Source: Actinomycetaceae bacterium TAE3-ERU4 (GTDB taxonomy: Bacteria; Actinomycetota; Actinomycetes; Actinomycetales; Actinomycetaceae). From it: 64,000 bases of DNA. The notes under the pieces were generated by a model. It saw only the letters and a program-made list of their open reading frames with translations, was not told the origin of the DNA and ran no database searches. Shown piece after piece: positions 1 through 7,775 of the stretch. Position 1 is the stretch's first letter. Each line of letters opens with the position of its first letter. The translations under genes and the position numbers were made by a program. The stretch lies in assembly GCA_019218365.1 (NCBI GenBank), contig JAHUUJ010000002.1, forward strand, positions 124,001-188,000, given 5' to 3'.

Positions 1-28
1 AAATCTTTATATAAAAGGAAAAACTAAA

Positions 29-871
29 ATGCGTAAGTCTGTAAAAGCTATTTCTCTATCTGCTTTCGTTCTCTCCCTCGGTCTGACAGGTTGTTCTTCC
101 AACGCTCAGAACGCACCCGCACAAGCTCCCGCTAGTGCCGAAAACGCTGCCGGAGTAGACACTGTAGTGGTCGGTGCTAACCCTATCCCGCACGCGAAGA
201 TTCTTGAGTTTATTCAGCAGAATCTAGCTGAAAAAGCTGGGCTAAAGCTAGTCATTAAACAGTTCGATGACTACATTCAGCCAAACGAGGCACTTCAGTC
301 CGGCGACTTGGATGCTAACTACTTCCAGACAATTCCCTACCTGAAAGCACAGAGCGAAAAGCGCGGATACAACTTCGTGCCCGGAAAGCCCGTTCACCTT
401 GAACCCCTAGCCGTTTACTCGAAGAAAATTAAGAAGATTGAAGACCTTCCCGCCGGGGGGCAGATTGGAATTATTTCCGACCCCACAAACCAGGAGCGCG
501 CTTTGCGCCTACTTGCCCAGGCAAAGCTGGTAGAGATTCCCGTCAGCGGGGAAGTAACCGTAAACACCGTGAAGAAGCTTAAAGACTTTAACTTCCACGA
601 GGTCGCGGCACCACAGCTAGCACGTGCTTTAGACGATGTGGACGTGGCGGTTATCAACGGTAATTATGCGCAGAGTATCGGCCTTGCTCCCAAGAAAGAC
701 GGACTAGTTGTTGAAGCAACCGAAAATAACCCTGCTTCAAACTTGCTAGTATGGCCGAACGGAAAAGAAACCGAAGGAGTGAAGAAGCTAGAAAAGCTCC
801 TACACACTGATGAAGTACGCCAGTTCATTAACCAGACTTGGCCGGACGGGGCAGTAATCCCCAGCTTCTGA
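29..871 (+). CDS. metQ: MetQ/NlpA-family methionine-binding lipoprotein
   Basis: Substrate-binding lipoprotein of a methionine (or D-methionine/related amino acid) ABC importer, anchored to the outer face of the membrane. The 280-residue protein starts with a lipoprotein signal (positively charged start, hydrophobic stretch, lipobox LTGC at about residues 19-22). It continues with the NlpA/MetQ fold: VVVGANPIPHAKILEF near the start of the mature protein, a YIQPNEALQSGDLDANYFQ segment and the VAVINGNYA region near residue 210. Length is normal for the family. An AAAGGA ribosome site lies just before the ATG. The ATPase and permease partners (metN, metI) are not in view and would be expected to the left of the window. 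A strong hairpin follows the stop. Family assignment is confident; methionine as substrate is inferred from the family. Confidence 0.93.
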   Translation: MRKSVKAISLSAFVLSLGLTGCSSNAQNAPAQAPASAENAAGVDTVVVGANPIPHAKILEFIQQNLAEKAGLKLVIKQFDDYIQPNEALQSGDLDANYFQTIPYLKAQSEKRGYNFVPGKPVHLEPLAVYSKKIKKIEDLPAGGQIGIISDPTNQERALRLLAQAKLVEIPVSGEVTVNTVKKLKDFNFHEVAAPQLARALDDVDVAVINGNYAQSIGLAPKKDGLVVEATENNPASNLLVWPNGKETEGVKKLEKLLHTDEVRQFINQTWPDGAVIPSF

Positions 872-881
872 GAATAAAGAC

Positions 882-926
882 AAATGGTGTGGGCCTTGAG
901 CAAATTGCTCAAGGCCCACACCATTT
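882..926. terminator. Bidirectional terminator between metQ and upp
   Basis: Perfect inverted repeat with 22-base arms (882-903 and 905-926), G+C-rich in the middle and A/T-rich at both ends, lying between two convergent genes. It can serve both strands, since the outer arm bases are AAAT/ATTT. Confidence 0.9.
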
Positions 927-942
927 AGAAAAAGTATTTAGA

Positions 943-1581
943 TTAGTCAACCAGACCGTAGAGACGGTCACCTGCGTCGCCCAAACCGGGGACGATGTAG
1001 GCATTCTCGTTCAGGCAGTGGTCAACAGCAGCTACAACAACGGTTACATTCGCACGGTTAGCAACTGATTCCTCAAGGTTCTTAAGTCCTTCCGGAGCGG
1101 CTAGCAGGCAGACGCAAGTAACGTCCTCGGCGCCCTTGTCCAACAGGAAGTTAATCGCGTCGATAAGGGTGTGTCCGGTAGCGAGCATCGGGTCTACAAC
1201 GAAGCACTGACGCCCGGATAGGTCATCGGGTAGACGGTTCGCGTAGGTGTCAATTTCGAGCGTTTGCTCATCACGCTTCATACCGAGGAAACCAACTGAA
1301 GCGGTAGGTAGCAAACGGGTCATTCCGTCCAGCATTCCCAGTCCGGCACGCAAAATGGGAACTACAATCGGGCGCGGTTCAGCCAGGCGCTTGCCGGTGG
1401 TATGAGAAACGGGAGTTACTAGGTTAACGTCCTCGACCTTAATATCGCGGGTAGCTTCGTAGGCGAGGAGGGTAACGAGTTCGTCAACAAGCTGACGGAA
1501 AACCGCGGAAGGAGTTTCCTTACGGCGGAGGGTAGTAAGTTTGTGGTCAACGAGGGGGTGCTTAACTTCAATCAAACGCAT
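943..1581 (-). CDS. upp: Uracil phosphoribosyltransferase
   Basis: Cytosolic pyrimidine salvage enzyme that converts uracil and PRPP to UMP. The 212-residue length is typical. Seen in sequence: the PRPP-binding loop [11 protein letters not shown] in the second half, the [13 protein letters not shown] segment in the middle, and the uracil-binding C-terminus [12 protein letters not shown]. The ATG at 1581 gives the expected N-terminus ([16 protein letters not shown]). It is transcribed alone, convergent with metQ and divergent from the tRNA-Ser. Confidence 0.97.
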   Translation of the reverse strand: MRLIEVKHPLVDHKLTTLRRKETPSAVFRQLVDELVTLLAYEATRDIKVEDVNLVTPVSHTTGKRLAEPRPIVVPILRAGLGMLDGMTRLLPTASVGFLGMKRDEQTLEIDTYANRLPDDLSGRQCFVVDPMLATGHTLIDAINFLLDKGAEDVTCVCLLAAPEGLKNLEESVANRANVTVVVAAVDHCLNENAYIVPGLGDAGDRLYGLVD

Positions 1582-1659
1582 GTCTTTAATTTAGCGTGAT
1601 TTGGGCCCAATGCAAAATCTCCCAGCAGGGATGAAGCGAAAATATAAAAATAATTTCAG

Positions 1660-1688
1660 TTGTAGAGACACAAAAGATGATATAAACT
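1660..1688 (+). promoter_or_regulatory. Putative promoter of tRNA-Ser
   Basis: TTGTAG at 1660-1665 and TAAACT at 1683-1688 with a 17-base spacer place a start a few bases before the mature tRNA 5' end at 1699. This is pattern matching only. Confidence 0.5.
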
Positions 1689-1698
1689 AGCAAGCCGA

Positions 1699-1785
1699 GG
1701 AAGCGTGTCCGAGCGGCCGAAGGTGCAACACTCGAAATGTTGTGAGGTGTCAAAGCCTCCGGGGGTTCAAATCCCTCCGCTTCCG
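1699..1785 (+). tRNA. tRNA-Ser (anticodon CGA)
   Basis: Class II tRNA with acceptor stem GGAAGCG (1699-1705) pairing with CGCTTCC (1778-1784) and discriminator G at 1785. The anticodon stem CAACA/TGTTG flanks loop CTCGAAA with anticodon CGA at 1733-1735. There is a long variable arm, and the T loop is TTCAAAT. CCA is not encoded. The anticodon decodes UCG. Confidence 0.95.
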
Positions 1786-1790
1786 CTCTG

Positions 1791-1825
1791 AAAGGAAGGT
1801 ACCCGCCGGGTACCTTCCTTTTTTC
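1791..1825 (+). terminator. Terminator of tRNA-Ser
   Basis: Hairpin with arms AAGGAAGGTACCC and GGGTACCTTCCTT around a GCC loop, followed by a run of T residues. Confidence 0.9.
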
Positions 1826-1856
1826 TTACCTTCCTTTTTAATGGCATTATGGGGAC

Positions 1857-2321
1857 ATGAACTTAAACCACCCGGAATTGCTTTCCGTATTGCGACAGGC
1901 AATTAAGCTTGGAGACAAGGCTGCCCAATCCGGTGATGTGCCAATCGGGGCACTGGTTATAGATGAAAACGGACAAATTATCGGACGGGGTTACAACCTA
2001 CGTGAAGGACAACACGACCCCACCGGGCACGCCGAAATTGTTGCACTGCGAGAAGCCGGGAAAACTAGGGGAAACTGGAGGCTAGAAGGATGCACTCTGG
2101 TAGTAACTCTTGAACCATGCGCAATGTGTGCGGGCGCAGCCGTGCTTGCACGGGTAAAACGAATCATCTTCGGAGCCTGGGATCCAAAGGCTGGAGCGTG
2201 CGGATCATTGCGTGATATTGTGCGCGACACTCGTCTCAATCACAACCCGGAAGTAATCGGTGGAGTATGCGAAAAAGAATGCGAAGCTCAGCTACAAAAA
2301 TACTTTTCTGCGCACCGATAA
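1857..2321 (+). CDS. tadA: tRNA-specific adenosine-34 deaminase
   Basis: Zinc deaminase that converts A34 to inosine in the wobble position of tRNA-Arg(ACG). The 154-residue protein has the cytidine/deoxycytidylate deaminase fold with the two zinc motifs of TadA: HAEIVALREAG (zinc His and proton-shuttling Glu) and PCAMCAGA (the two zinc Cys). Length is normal. No good ribosome-binding site precedes the ATG at 1857; other ATGs at 1841 and 1849 are out of frame, so translation may be leaderless or depend on weak initiation. It sits just after the tRNA-Ser. The imperfect hairpin TTAGAG/CTCTAA (2329-2345) may end the transcript. Confidence 0.93.
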   Translation: MNLNHPELLSVLRQAIKLGDKAAQSGDVPIGALVIDENGQIIGRGYNLREGQHDPTGHAEIVALREAGKTRGNWRLEGCTLVVTLEPCAMCAGAAVLARVKRIIFGAWDPKAGACGSLRDIVRDTRLNHNPEVIGGVCEKECEAQLQKYFSAHR

Positions 2322-2328
2322 AGCATAC

Positions 2329-2345
2329 TTAGAGATAACCTCTAA
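2329..2345. terminator. Weak hairpin after tadA
   Basis: Short inverted repeat TTAGAG/CTCTAA with a five-base loop between the convergent tadA and BCCT genes. It has few G-C pairs and no strong T-run, so it is only a possible terminator. Confidence 0.35.
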
Positions 2346-2418
2346 TCCATTTTAAAGAAGTCTCTAGCGGTTTAGCGAAAAATCTTTCGAAAAAAGACCA
2401 TCCTATCTACAAACTATC

Positions 2419-4506
2419 TCAAGCTGGAATGCCGGAGTGGGAAGCCTCGATAAACTGTTCAAAACGCCGGGAAATATCAGAACGCACCTGTTCCGAAGTA
2501 AGCCACATTAGGTCATATCCACTAGGAATATCCAGGCTAAACGAATCAAAATGACGCCCCTCCACAGCCAGGTGTGCTTCGGCACGGAAATATATATCGC
2601 GGGTTGGTTCAGCCCGTAGCGCGAAGGAAGGAAGCGCTACTTCCATTGGCACGATTGTGTAGGTAAAGACCCGTTTTTCGTCCAGAGTTGCCCGCATCTG
2701 TGCGGTCGTTACCTGAACGGTTCCCCCGGCTAGACCACCTACGGTATCAACCTCAATGACAGTGTTAATACCTCGCTCAGTAAGCACCTTTTGTACCTGT
2801 CTAAGGGCCGGCAGCGCTGTCTGCTCGATAAACTCATTACAGGTGGTCGCATCAGGGTAGGAAGTTGCTCGACTAAGGGATTGAGCCCAGGTGAGATTTA
2901 GCTCCGCAAGCGGATCGTGCATAGTGGGAGAATCTGCCGCTAACTGTTCAATTGCACTATGAAGCTGAGCTTGCGTAGCAACCTTTTCAGGCTCCCCATT
3001 AAAAGTACGAACAAGTGAAAACATCAATAAATAGAGGACAAAAGAAAATGGTAAACCCATCACGATAGTGGCCGACTGCAGGGCGGGGATTCCTCCAACT
3101 AGGAGCATCGAGATAGTTAAAATACCCGTTGCTAAGGCCCAGAAAATACGGGACCAGCGCGGCCCGTCCACGTTGGCATCCGTAATGTGCGCGGTAAAGT
3201 TAGCCATCACCAAAGCAGAAGAATCCGCACTAGTGACATACAGCAATAGGCCAATTAACGAGGCCAGCGCCGCTACAAAAGTTGCTCCCGGATACTGTTC
3301 GAGCAAATCGTAGAAAGCGCGTTCTGGAAAACTAATTGCCAGCTCCCCAAACTTATCGTTTCCAGAACGAACTACCGAGAGGGCAGAGTTGCCGAAAATA
3401 CTGACCCAAGCAAGGACAAACAAGAAAGGAATAGTCAGCGTCCCTAAAACATATTGCCGCAGGGTACGGCCCCGGGAAATACGCGCCAAAAACAACCCCA
3501 CGAACGGTGCCCACGCTACCCACCAAGCCCAGAAAAATAGGGTCCAAGCGCTCATCCAAGCAGAGGCATTATCGAAAGCATAGGTATTGAGTGAAAGACC
3601 CGGTAGAGAGGTGAAGTAATCCCCGATATTCATGACCAGTGCATTTAGCAAGAAACGGGCACGTCCGGAGGCAAACACGTACAGAACGAGGAAAATAGCC
3701 AATCCCACGTTAATCTCAGAAAGACGTTTAATTCCCTTATCGACACCCGAAACAGCGCTAATCGTGGCGATAATTACCGCCACGGCAACCAGTGCGATTT
3801 GAGAGGAAAGAGAAATGGGAATCCCCACCAGCAGGTGCAGGCCATAGTTAAGCTGAACTACCCCAATACCGAGGGAAGTTGCGACACCAAAAATCGTGCC
3901 TAACATTGCGGCTACCTCAACGCCGTCTCCCAACGCTCCGTGAATCCGCTTACCGACCAGCGGGTAAAGCGCCGAACGGATAGAAAGCGGCAGATTAAAA
4001 CGGTAGGCAAAATATCCGAAAGCCAAACCCATGAGGGCATAAATTGCCCACCCGGTAATTCCGTAGTGGAAAAGTGTCAAGACTACCGCTTGGCGAGCGG
4101 CTTCCACGCTTTTCCCCTCCCCGGTAGGTGGATGGTAATACTGGGAGACAGGCTCTGCCACCGAAAAAAATAGTAAATCCACGCCAATACCTGCGGCAAA
4201 AAGCATAGAAGCCCACGCGTAAGACCCAAACTGTGGCTTGGAATCGTCCGGCCCGAGTCGGCGACGCCCATTGGTGGAAATGGCCACCCAAGCCATGAAA
4301 AGTAGAACCACCACGGTGGTGAGGACGTAGAACCAACCCATCGTGTCAGTCACGTAGGCAACCGCGCTTCCCAGTACGTTTGCCGCTCCTCGTGGGGAAA
4401 TAATTGCCCAAAGAGCGATTAGGGTAATGATTACCGCGGAAGAAATAAAAACATTCCAGTTCACGCGGGGTTTTACTGCGGCGGCGGTAGGGTAGTGTCT
4501 ACTCAT
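2419..4506 (-). CDS. BCCT-family choline/betaine transporter (BetT-like, long C-terminal domain)
   Basis: Secondary transporter of quaternary ammonium osmolytes (choline, glycine betaine or carnitine) in the cytoplasmic membrane. The 695 residues carry about 12 membrane segments, with the BCCT hallmarks GVDLLFFSVAEPVSQYY (TM3 region), the tryptophan box FFWAWWVAWAPFVG (TM8) followed by FLARISRGRTLRQYVLG, and TSADSSALVMANFT. Roughly the last 190 residues form a soluble C-terminal region, as in E. coli BetT (677 aa) rather than short BetP-type proteins; this region is thought to sense osmotic stress. A GGAG site precedes the ATG at 4506. It is the last gene of a minus-strand group, 33 bases after the BASS gene. 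Choline versus betaine cannot be decided from sequence alone. Confidence 0.9.
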   Translation of the reverse strand: MSRHYPTAAAVKPRVNWNVFISSAVIITLIALWAIISPRGAANVLGSAVAYVTDTMGWFYVLTTVVVLLFMAWVAISTNGRRRLGPDDSKPQFGSYAWASMLFAAGIGVDLLFFSVAEPVSQYYHPPTGEGKSVEAARQAVVLTLFHYGITGWAIYALMGLAFGYFAYRFNLPLSIRSALYPLVGKRIHGALGDGVEVAAMLGTIFGVATSLGIGVVQLNYGLHLLVGIPISLSSQIALVAVAVIIATISAVSGVDKGIKRLSEINVGLAIFLVLYVFASGRARFLLNALVMNIGDYFTSLPGLSLNTYAFDNASAWMSAWTLFFWAWWVAWAPFVGLFLARISRGRTLRQYVLGTLTIPFLFVLAWVSIFGNSALSVVRSGNDKFGELAISFPERAFYDLLEQYPGATFVAALASLIGLLLYVTSADSSALVMANFTAHITDANVDGPRWSRIFWALATGILTISMLLVGGIPALQSATIVMGLPFSFVLYLLMFSLVRTFNGEPEKVATQAQLHSAIEQLAADSPTMHDPLAELNLTWAQSLSRATSYPDATTCNEFIEQTALPALRQVQKVLTERGINTVIEVDTVGGLAGGTVQVTTAQMRATLDEKRVFTYTIVPMEVALPSFALRAEPTRDIYFRAEAHLAVEGRHFDSFSLDIPSGYDLMWLTSEQVRSDISRRFEQFIEASHSGIPA

Positions 4507-4539
4507 ACTCCTAAACGATACCCGAAAGGCTGGAAAACG

Positions 4540-5472
4540 CTAGGATTGCGAGGTATTTCGGCTACGCATGAAAGCGGCGTACAGGGAACCGGAAATATTG
4601 TGCCAGACAGAAAAGATAGCTCCGGCAACTGCGGCTTCAGGGGAGGGGACAAAAGTTTTCGCCAAACCAGCGGCCAACCCCGAGTTCTGCATTCCCACCT
4701 CGACCGTTAAAGCGGAACGATCCTTTCGATTTAGCCCGGCGGCTCGTCCAATTAGTTCTCCTAGAGTCATGCCGATGAGGTTATGAATAATTACCGCAAG
4801 CAAAACTAACGGGCCAACCTGCCAGAGAGAATTAGCTGAACGAGCTACGACAGTTCCCAAAACTATCGCGATAGTGAGGGCAGAGGCCGGGGCCAAGAAT
4901 GGTTCTAGACGACGCACTAGCGAGGGTAGTAACAACCGCATTATGCTTCCCCCAATTACGGGGATTAAAACTACCTTGGTGATTAACCAAAACATCTGTC
5001 CGAAGCTAACACTGATACGAGTGCCGCCCAACGCCAGCACCCACACGGGAGTGAGCAAAGGAGCAAGCAGAGTCGAAACGGTGGTCATACCAATAGAAAG
5101 CGCCACGTTAGCCTTAGCGAGGTAAGCGATTACGTTGGAGGCTGTTCCACCGGGGCAAGCCCCTACCATGATTACCCCAATCGCCAGGGCGGGAGCCAAT
5201 CCGAGCATGGTCGCAACCGCCCATCCGGCAAGCGGCATGATAATGAACTGAGCGCAAACTCCAATCGCTAATGCCTTGGGGTGGCTAAGAACTACCAGTA
5301 GGGACTCGGGGCGCACGGTCAGACCCATCCCGAACATAATCACTCCCAATAGTGGAACGATGTACGGGGTAAGGGGAAGGTAAAGGCCGGGAGAAAGCCA
5401 GCCAAGTGCCCCCGCGAAAATTACTAGCAGGGGAAAGCCCAGGGCAGATACCAGGGGGTTATTTTTCTTCAT
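4540..5472 (-). CDS. Bile acid:sodium symporter (BASS) family transporter
   Basis: Sodium-coupled transporter of organic anions, cytoplasmic membrane, about ten membrane segments. Seen: GACPGGTASNVIAYLAKANV with downstream S-rich helix, and the family signature EVGMQNSGLAAGLA near the C-terminus. Bacterial BASS proteins move bile acids, pantoate, pyruvate-like acids or other anions, so the substrate is not known here. I choose the ATG at 5472 (protein MKKNNPLV..., about 310 aa) because GAGAGG lies ten bases before it. A longer frame to 5562 overlaps the upstream gene and would add an unlikely, non-membrane N-terminus. Gap to the upstream gene is 14 bases, so it is probably in one operon with the genes on both sides. 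Confidence 0.9.
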   Translation of the reverse strand: MKKNNPLVSALGFPLLVIFAGALGWLSPGLYLPLTPYIVPLLGVIMFGMGLTVRPESLLVVLSHPKALAIGVCAQFIIMPLAGWAVATMLGLAPALAIGVIMVGACPGGTASNVIAYLAKANVALSIGMTTVSTLLAPLLTPVWVLALGGTRISVSFGQMFWLITKVVLIPVIGGSIMRLLLPSLVRRLEPFLAPASALTIAIVLGTVVARSANSLWQVGPLVLLAVIIHNLIGMTLGELIGRAAGLNRKDRSALTVEVGMQNSGLAAGLAKTFVPSPEAAVAGAIFSVWHNISGSLYAAFMRSRNTSQS

Positions 5473-5486
5473 AGAAGAATTGCCTC

Positions 5487-5792
5487 TCAGATGTAGAAAT
5501 AGGCAATCAAGGCGAGTTTGGGCAAAAGCGTTAACGTAGAAGCCAACGTAATTATGCGGCACCTCGATAGGCCAAGGTCTTGGTTAGCCTTAGCCCAGCG
5601 AATCCCCAGGAGGCCAATAATTATAGCCACTAGGTCTAAACCGGGAACTAGGCATCCTAAAAGTGTAAACACAATTCCCGGTTGTACAAACTTATTACGA
5701 AGCGGAGGCGGGGTATTGTAGCCCGGCCGGGAAAATAAAACGCGCGGATTTGTATTGTCGTGGAGGGGAAAATCCAACTCCGATTGATTCAT
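5487..5792 (-). CDS. Small DUF4190-like membrane protein
   Basis: A 101-residue protein with a soluble N-terminus of about 35 residues and two predicted membrane helices. The first (PGIVFTLLGCLVPGLDLVAI) is followed by GLLGIRWAKANQDLG and a second hydrophobic stretch. The helix - IxLGxxxxxxA loop - helix pattern resembles the DUF4190 family common in actinobacteria, whose function is unknown. Its ATG overlaps the stop of the upstream LytR_C gene by four bases, suggesting translational coupling. Family match is by pattern only. Confidence 0.65.
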   Translation of the reverse strand: MNQSELDFPLHDNTNPRVLFSRPGYNTPPPLRNKFVQPGIVFTLLGCLVPGLDLVAIIIGLLGIRWAKANQDLGLSRCRIITLASTLTLLPKLALIAYFYI

Positions 5793-6454
5793 TTTTTATC
5801 CTGCGAAGGTGCGTCGGGGGTGGTGGCAAACTCTTTTTCTTCTTTTTGGATGAATAGAGGGTCAACCTCTAGGCACTTGTCCGCCGAGGTGAGGTTTGGA
5901 TTGTTCGTCGCCTGTTCCTTGTACTCGTCCGGAGTAATCACGCGTTCAAAGGTTTCCCCCAAAATAAGCGTTAGAGTGTTGATTTGCTTGGGACGAGTTG
6001 GCACAATCACTATCTTCGCTCCGGGCACTAGCGCCGCCAGGGAATAGGCCTGGGGAATGGAATGAATGGAAGTTTGTATCTGTGCCGGGTAGTCAAAAAC
6101 AGCTTGTGAATTACCTAGTTTCTTTACTTTTGCCCCGAGAATTTTTAGTGATTCTCCGGCGCTGGCGGCAAGGCCAGCCTGAGCGGTTGCATTGTAGACA
6201 TTTGTCTCAATTAGCGAGGGAGCTAAAAGTTTAGACTGATCCGCTGGCAGGCAGGGGGTGGTGTAGTAGGTAGGTTTAATCGGCTTGTGCTTGTATGCCG
6301 GATCGAAGGGGGCGCGAACAACCCCGGACGCTATCAACAGTCCGATAATTAAAACAACGGCAAGAATCCCAAAAGTTACCAGGTAAGTAGTAGTGCGAGT
6401 AGCCTCTAGTCGTTCGCGGTAAATCTCACGCGGGGTTCTTAATTCATTGCTCAC
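5789..6454 (-). CDS. Membrane-anchored LytR_C-domain protein
   Basis: A 221-residue protein with a short cytoplasmic head (MSNELRTPREIYRERLEATR), one membrane helix (about residues 24-46) and an extracytoplasmic part. Residues 83-115 read ETNVYNATAQAGLAAS then a GAKVKKLGN stretch, which fits the LytR C-terminal domain (LytR_C): a beta strand with VxNAT, GLA in the helix, and a second strand. In actinobacteria such stand-alone LytR_C proteins accompany cell-wall functions, but the exact role is unknown. A Lys/Glu-rich tail ends the protein. First gene of the minus-strand group leading to the transporters. Confidence 0.75.
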   Translation of the reverse strand: MSNELRTPREIYRERLEATRTTTYLVTFGILAVVLIIGLLIASGVVRAPFDPAYKHKPIKPTYYTTPCLPADQSKLLAPSLIETNVYNATAQAGLAASAGESLKILGAKVKKLGNSQAVFDYPAQIQTSIHSIPQAYSLAALVPGAKIVIVPTRPKQINTLTLILGETFERVITPDEYKEQATNNPNLTSADKCLEVDPLFIQKEEKEFATTPDAPSQDKK

Positions 6455-6649
6455 AATCTAAAAGATTACTGTAAAAGTTAGGTAAGAGGTAGCCGGGGCA
6501 AGAAAAATGTAGATTTTTAATAAGCGGTGACGCGTTGCGTATGATTAGTCCAGATAAGCGCGAGGAGAGGAGAGTATCGGCACCGTTACTTAGATGCTAG
6601 TACTCTAGTGAATACCTATGGGGAAACTAGAAATGGAAAAGAGGTGTCG

Positions 6650-7618
6650 ATGGTAAATGAAGTGTCGGCGCCTACGTTAGCTTCTGCGTCTACAACAAAA
6701 AATGTCTTGACCTCCACAGCGGGTAGGGAGATACCACGCTGGCATTACGTGATTCGCTTTACCAAGGCCCTAATTTGTCTACTTTCTGTTTTCGGGCTTT
6801 GGCTGGCGGCTATTGAGACTCGTCTGGGACAGGTAGTGGATGAATACCTGATGGACTCGGGGGCTCGATGGAACGGATATTTCCATGGGGTTGATCAAGT
6901 TATCTTACTGGTCGTTTCTAAATACGCCATTGCACTGGTTGGGGTTCTAGCGATTCTTGTTGCGCTGATGCGCAGACGCTTGCGCCTGGGATTGCGTGCT
7001 CTGGCGGTAATTGGTCTTACCCTGCTGTTTTCACAATTGCTTAAGTATCAGGTGTTCTCTCGTCCTAACTTGGCTTTACGCTACGTCCTACCCAATTCCT
7101 ACCCTTCGGGGCATACCGCTGCGGCAGTAGCTGTGTCGGTGGCTTTGGTGATGGTGGTAGCTCCGCGATTTAAGCTTTTTTTCTCCGTCCTCGGGGCTGC
7201 TTGGACGGTGCTGGTGGGGTATGCGACGATTATTAACGCATGGCACCGTCCCGCCGATGTCCTGGGAGCGATTTTCCTGGCCGGAGCCTTTGCCCTAGCT
7301 TTTACCCCGCTGGAAATAACCGTAGTTCCGAGTCCGCGGGCGCGTTCTTTCCTCGGATACTATCGTCGATTGGGTGTGATTTTTTTCCTGCTGGGTAGTG
7401 CTTTGGTGGCCTTGGTTGCCTATCGAACTCACCTGGTTTTGCGCGCTCATGAAAACGCAAACTACGATGCAATCTTCAATATTTTAGAAATGGATACTCT
7501 GCCGCTACCGGCTCTATCTGTGGGGGGAGTATTCCTGCTAATTTGTGGCGTAGTAATGCTGATTTTACGGGCGATTGCCGCCCTCGCCAAAGAAAAAGTA
7601 GGGACAAAAGTCCCATAA
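6650..7618 (+). CDS. PAP2-family membrane phosphatase
   Basis: Integral membrane phosphatase of the PAP2 superfamily (undecaprenyl-pyrophosphate or phosphatidic-acid-type lipid phosphatases). Seen: KYQVFSRP (motif 1, one residue shorter than the classic K-x6-RP spacing), YPSGHTAAA (motif 2 with the catalytic His) and INAWHRPADVLGA (motif 3, His and Asp). There are about six to eight membrane helices. I choose ATG 6650 because AGAGG lies five bases upstream. A GTG at 6608 in the same frame has no better ribosome site and would add 14 residues. The long C-terminal part with two more helices after motif 3 is an extension over the minimal PAP2 domain. The lipid substrate is unknown. Confidence 0.85.
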   Translation: MVNEVSAPTLASASTTKNVLTSTAGREIPRWHYVIRFTKALICLLSVFGLWLAAIETRLGQVVDEYLMDSGARWNGYFHGVDQVILLVVSKYAIALVGVLAILVALMRRRLRLGLRALAVIGLTLLFSQLLKYQVFSRPNLALRYVLPNSYPSGHTAAAVAVSVALVMVVAPRFKLFFSVLGAAWTVLVGYATIINAWHRPADVLGAIFLAGAFALAFTPLEITVVPSPRARSFLGYYRRLGVIFFLLGSALVALVAYRTHLVLRAHENANYDAIFNILEMDTLPLPALSVGGVFLLICGVVMLILRAIAALAKEKVGTKVP

Positions 7619-7622
7619 GTTA

Positions 7623-7638
7623 TCACTATATCTAGTGG
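7623..7638. promoter_or_regulatory. NrdR box 1
   Basis: TCACTATATCTAGTGG matches the NrdR consensus (acaCwAtATaTwGtgt) at 13 of 16 positions. It lies upstream of nrdD and pairs with a second box exactly 32 bases downstream, the usual three-turn spacing. Confidence 0.85.
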
Positions 7639-7654
7639 TTCCTTTCGACACGCA

Positions 7655-7670
7655 ACACAATATGCTGTGT
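7655..7670. promoter_or_regulatory. NrdR box 2
   Basis: ACACAATATGCTGTGT matches the NrdR consensus at 14 of 16 positions. A 16-base gap separates it from box 1. A TATGCT hexamer at 7681-7686 just downstream could be the -10 element, so NrdR bound here would block the nrdDG promoter. Confidence 0.9.
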
Positions 7671-7694
7671 TTTGTGGGTGTATGCTGGAAATAT

Positions 7695-7750
7695 GGGAAT
7701 CAAGCAAGTTCGGCTTGCCTAACTCCGTCAGGTTAAAAAAGCGGAATCCC
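7695..7750 (+). promoter_or_regulatory. Folded 5' leader of nrdDG
   Basis: Between the likely promoter and nrdD the leader can fold into a closed element. GGGAATC (7695-7701) pairs with GAATCCC (7744-7750) with one mismatch, enclosing a hairpin GCAAG/CTTGC with a TTCGG loop (7704-7718) and a small CCT/AGG hairpin. I recognise no known riboswitch class. It may be a regulatory leader or simply mRNA structure. Confidence 0.4.
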
Positions 7751-7775
7751 CGTAATTCTTAGATAAGGAACCCTC

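Noticed and set aside
838-1068. Plus-strand frame across the metQ end and upp
   Set aside because: It overlaps the C-terminal codons of upp on the other strand and the terminator; no ribosome site.
1640-1800. Search for an SRP RNA (ffs) next to tRNA-Ser and tadA
   Set aside because: ffs is often near tadA, but the conserved GGAAGG/GCAGC apical region is not present; only the tRNA and its terminator are seen.
7695-7775. Cobalamin, SAM or purine riboswitch before nrdD
   Set aside because: Too short, and none of the conserved core sequences of these classes are present; kept only as an unassigned structured leader.
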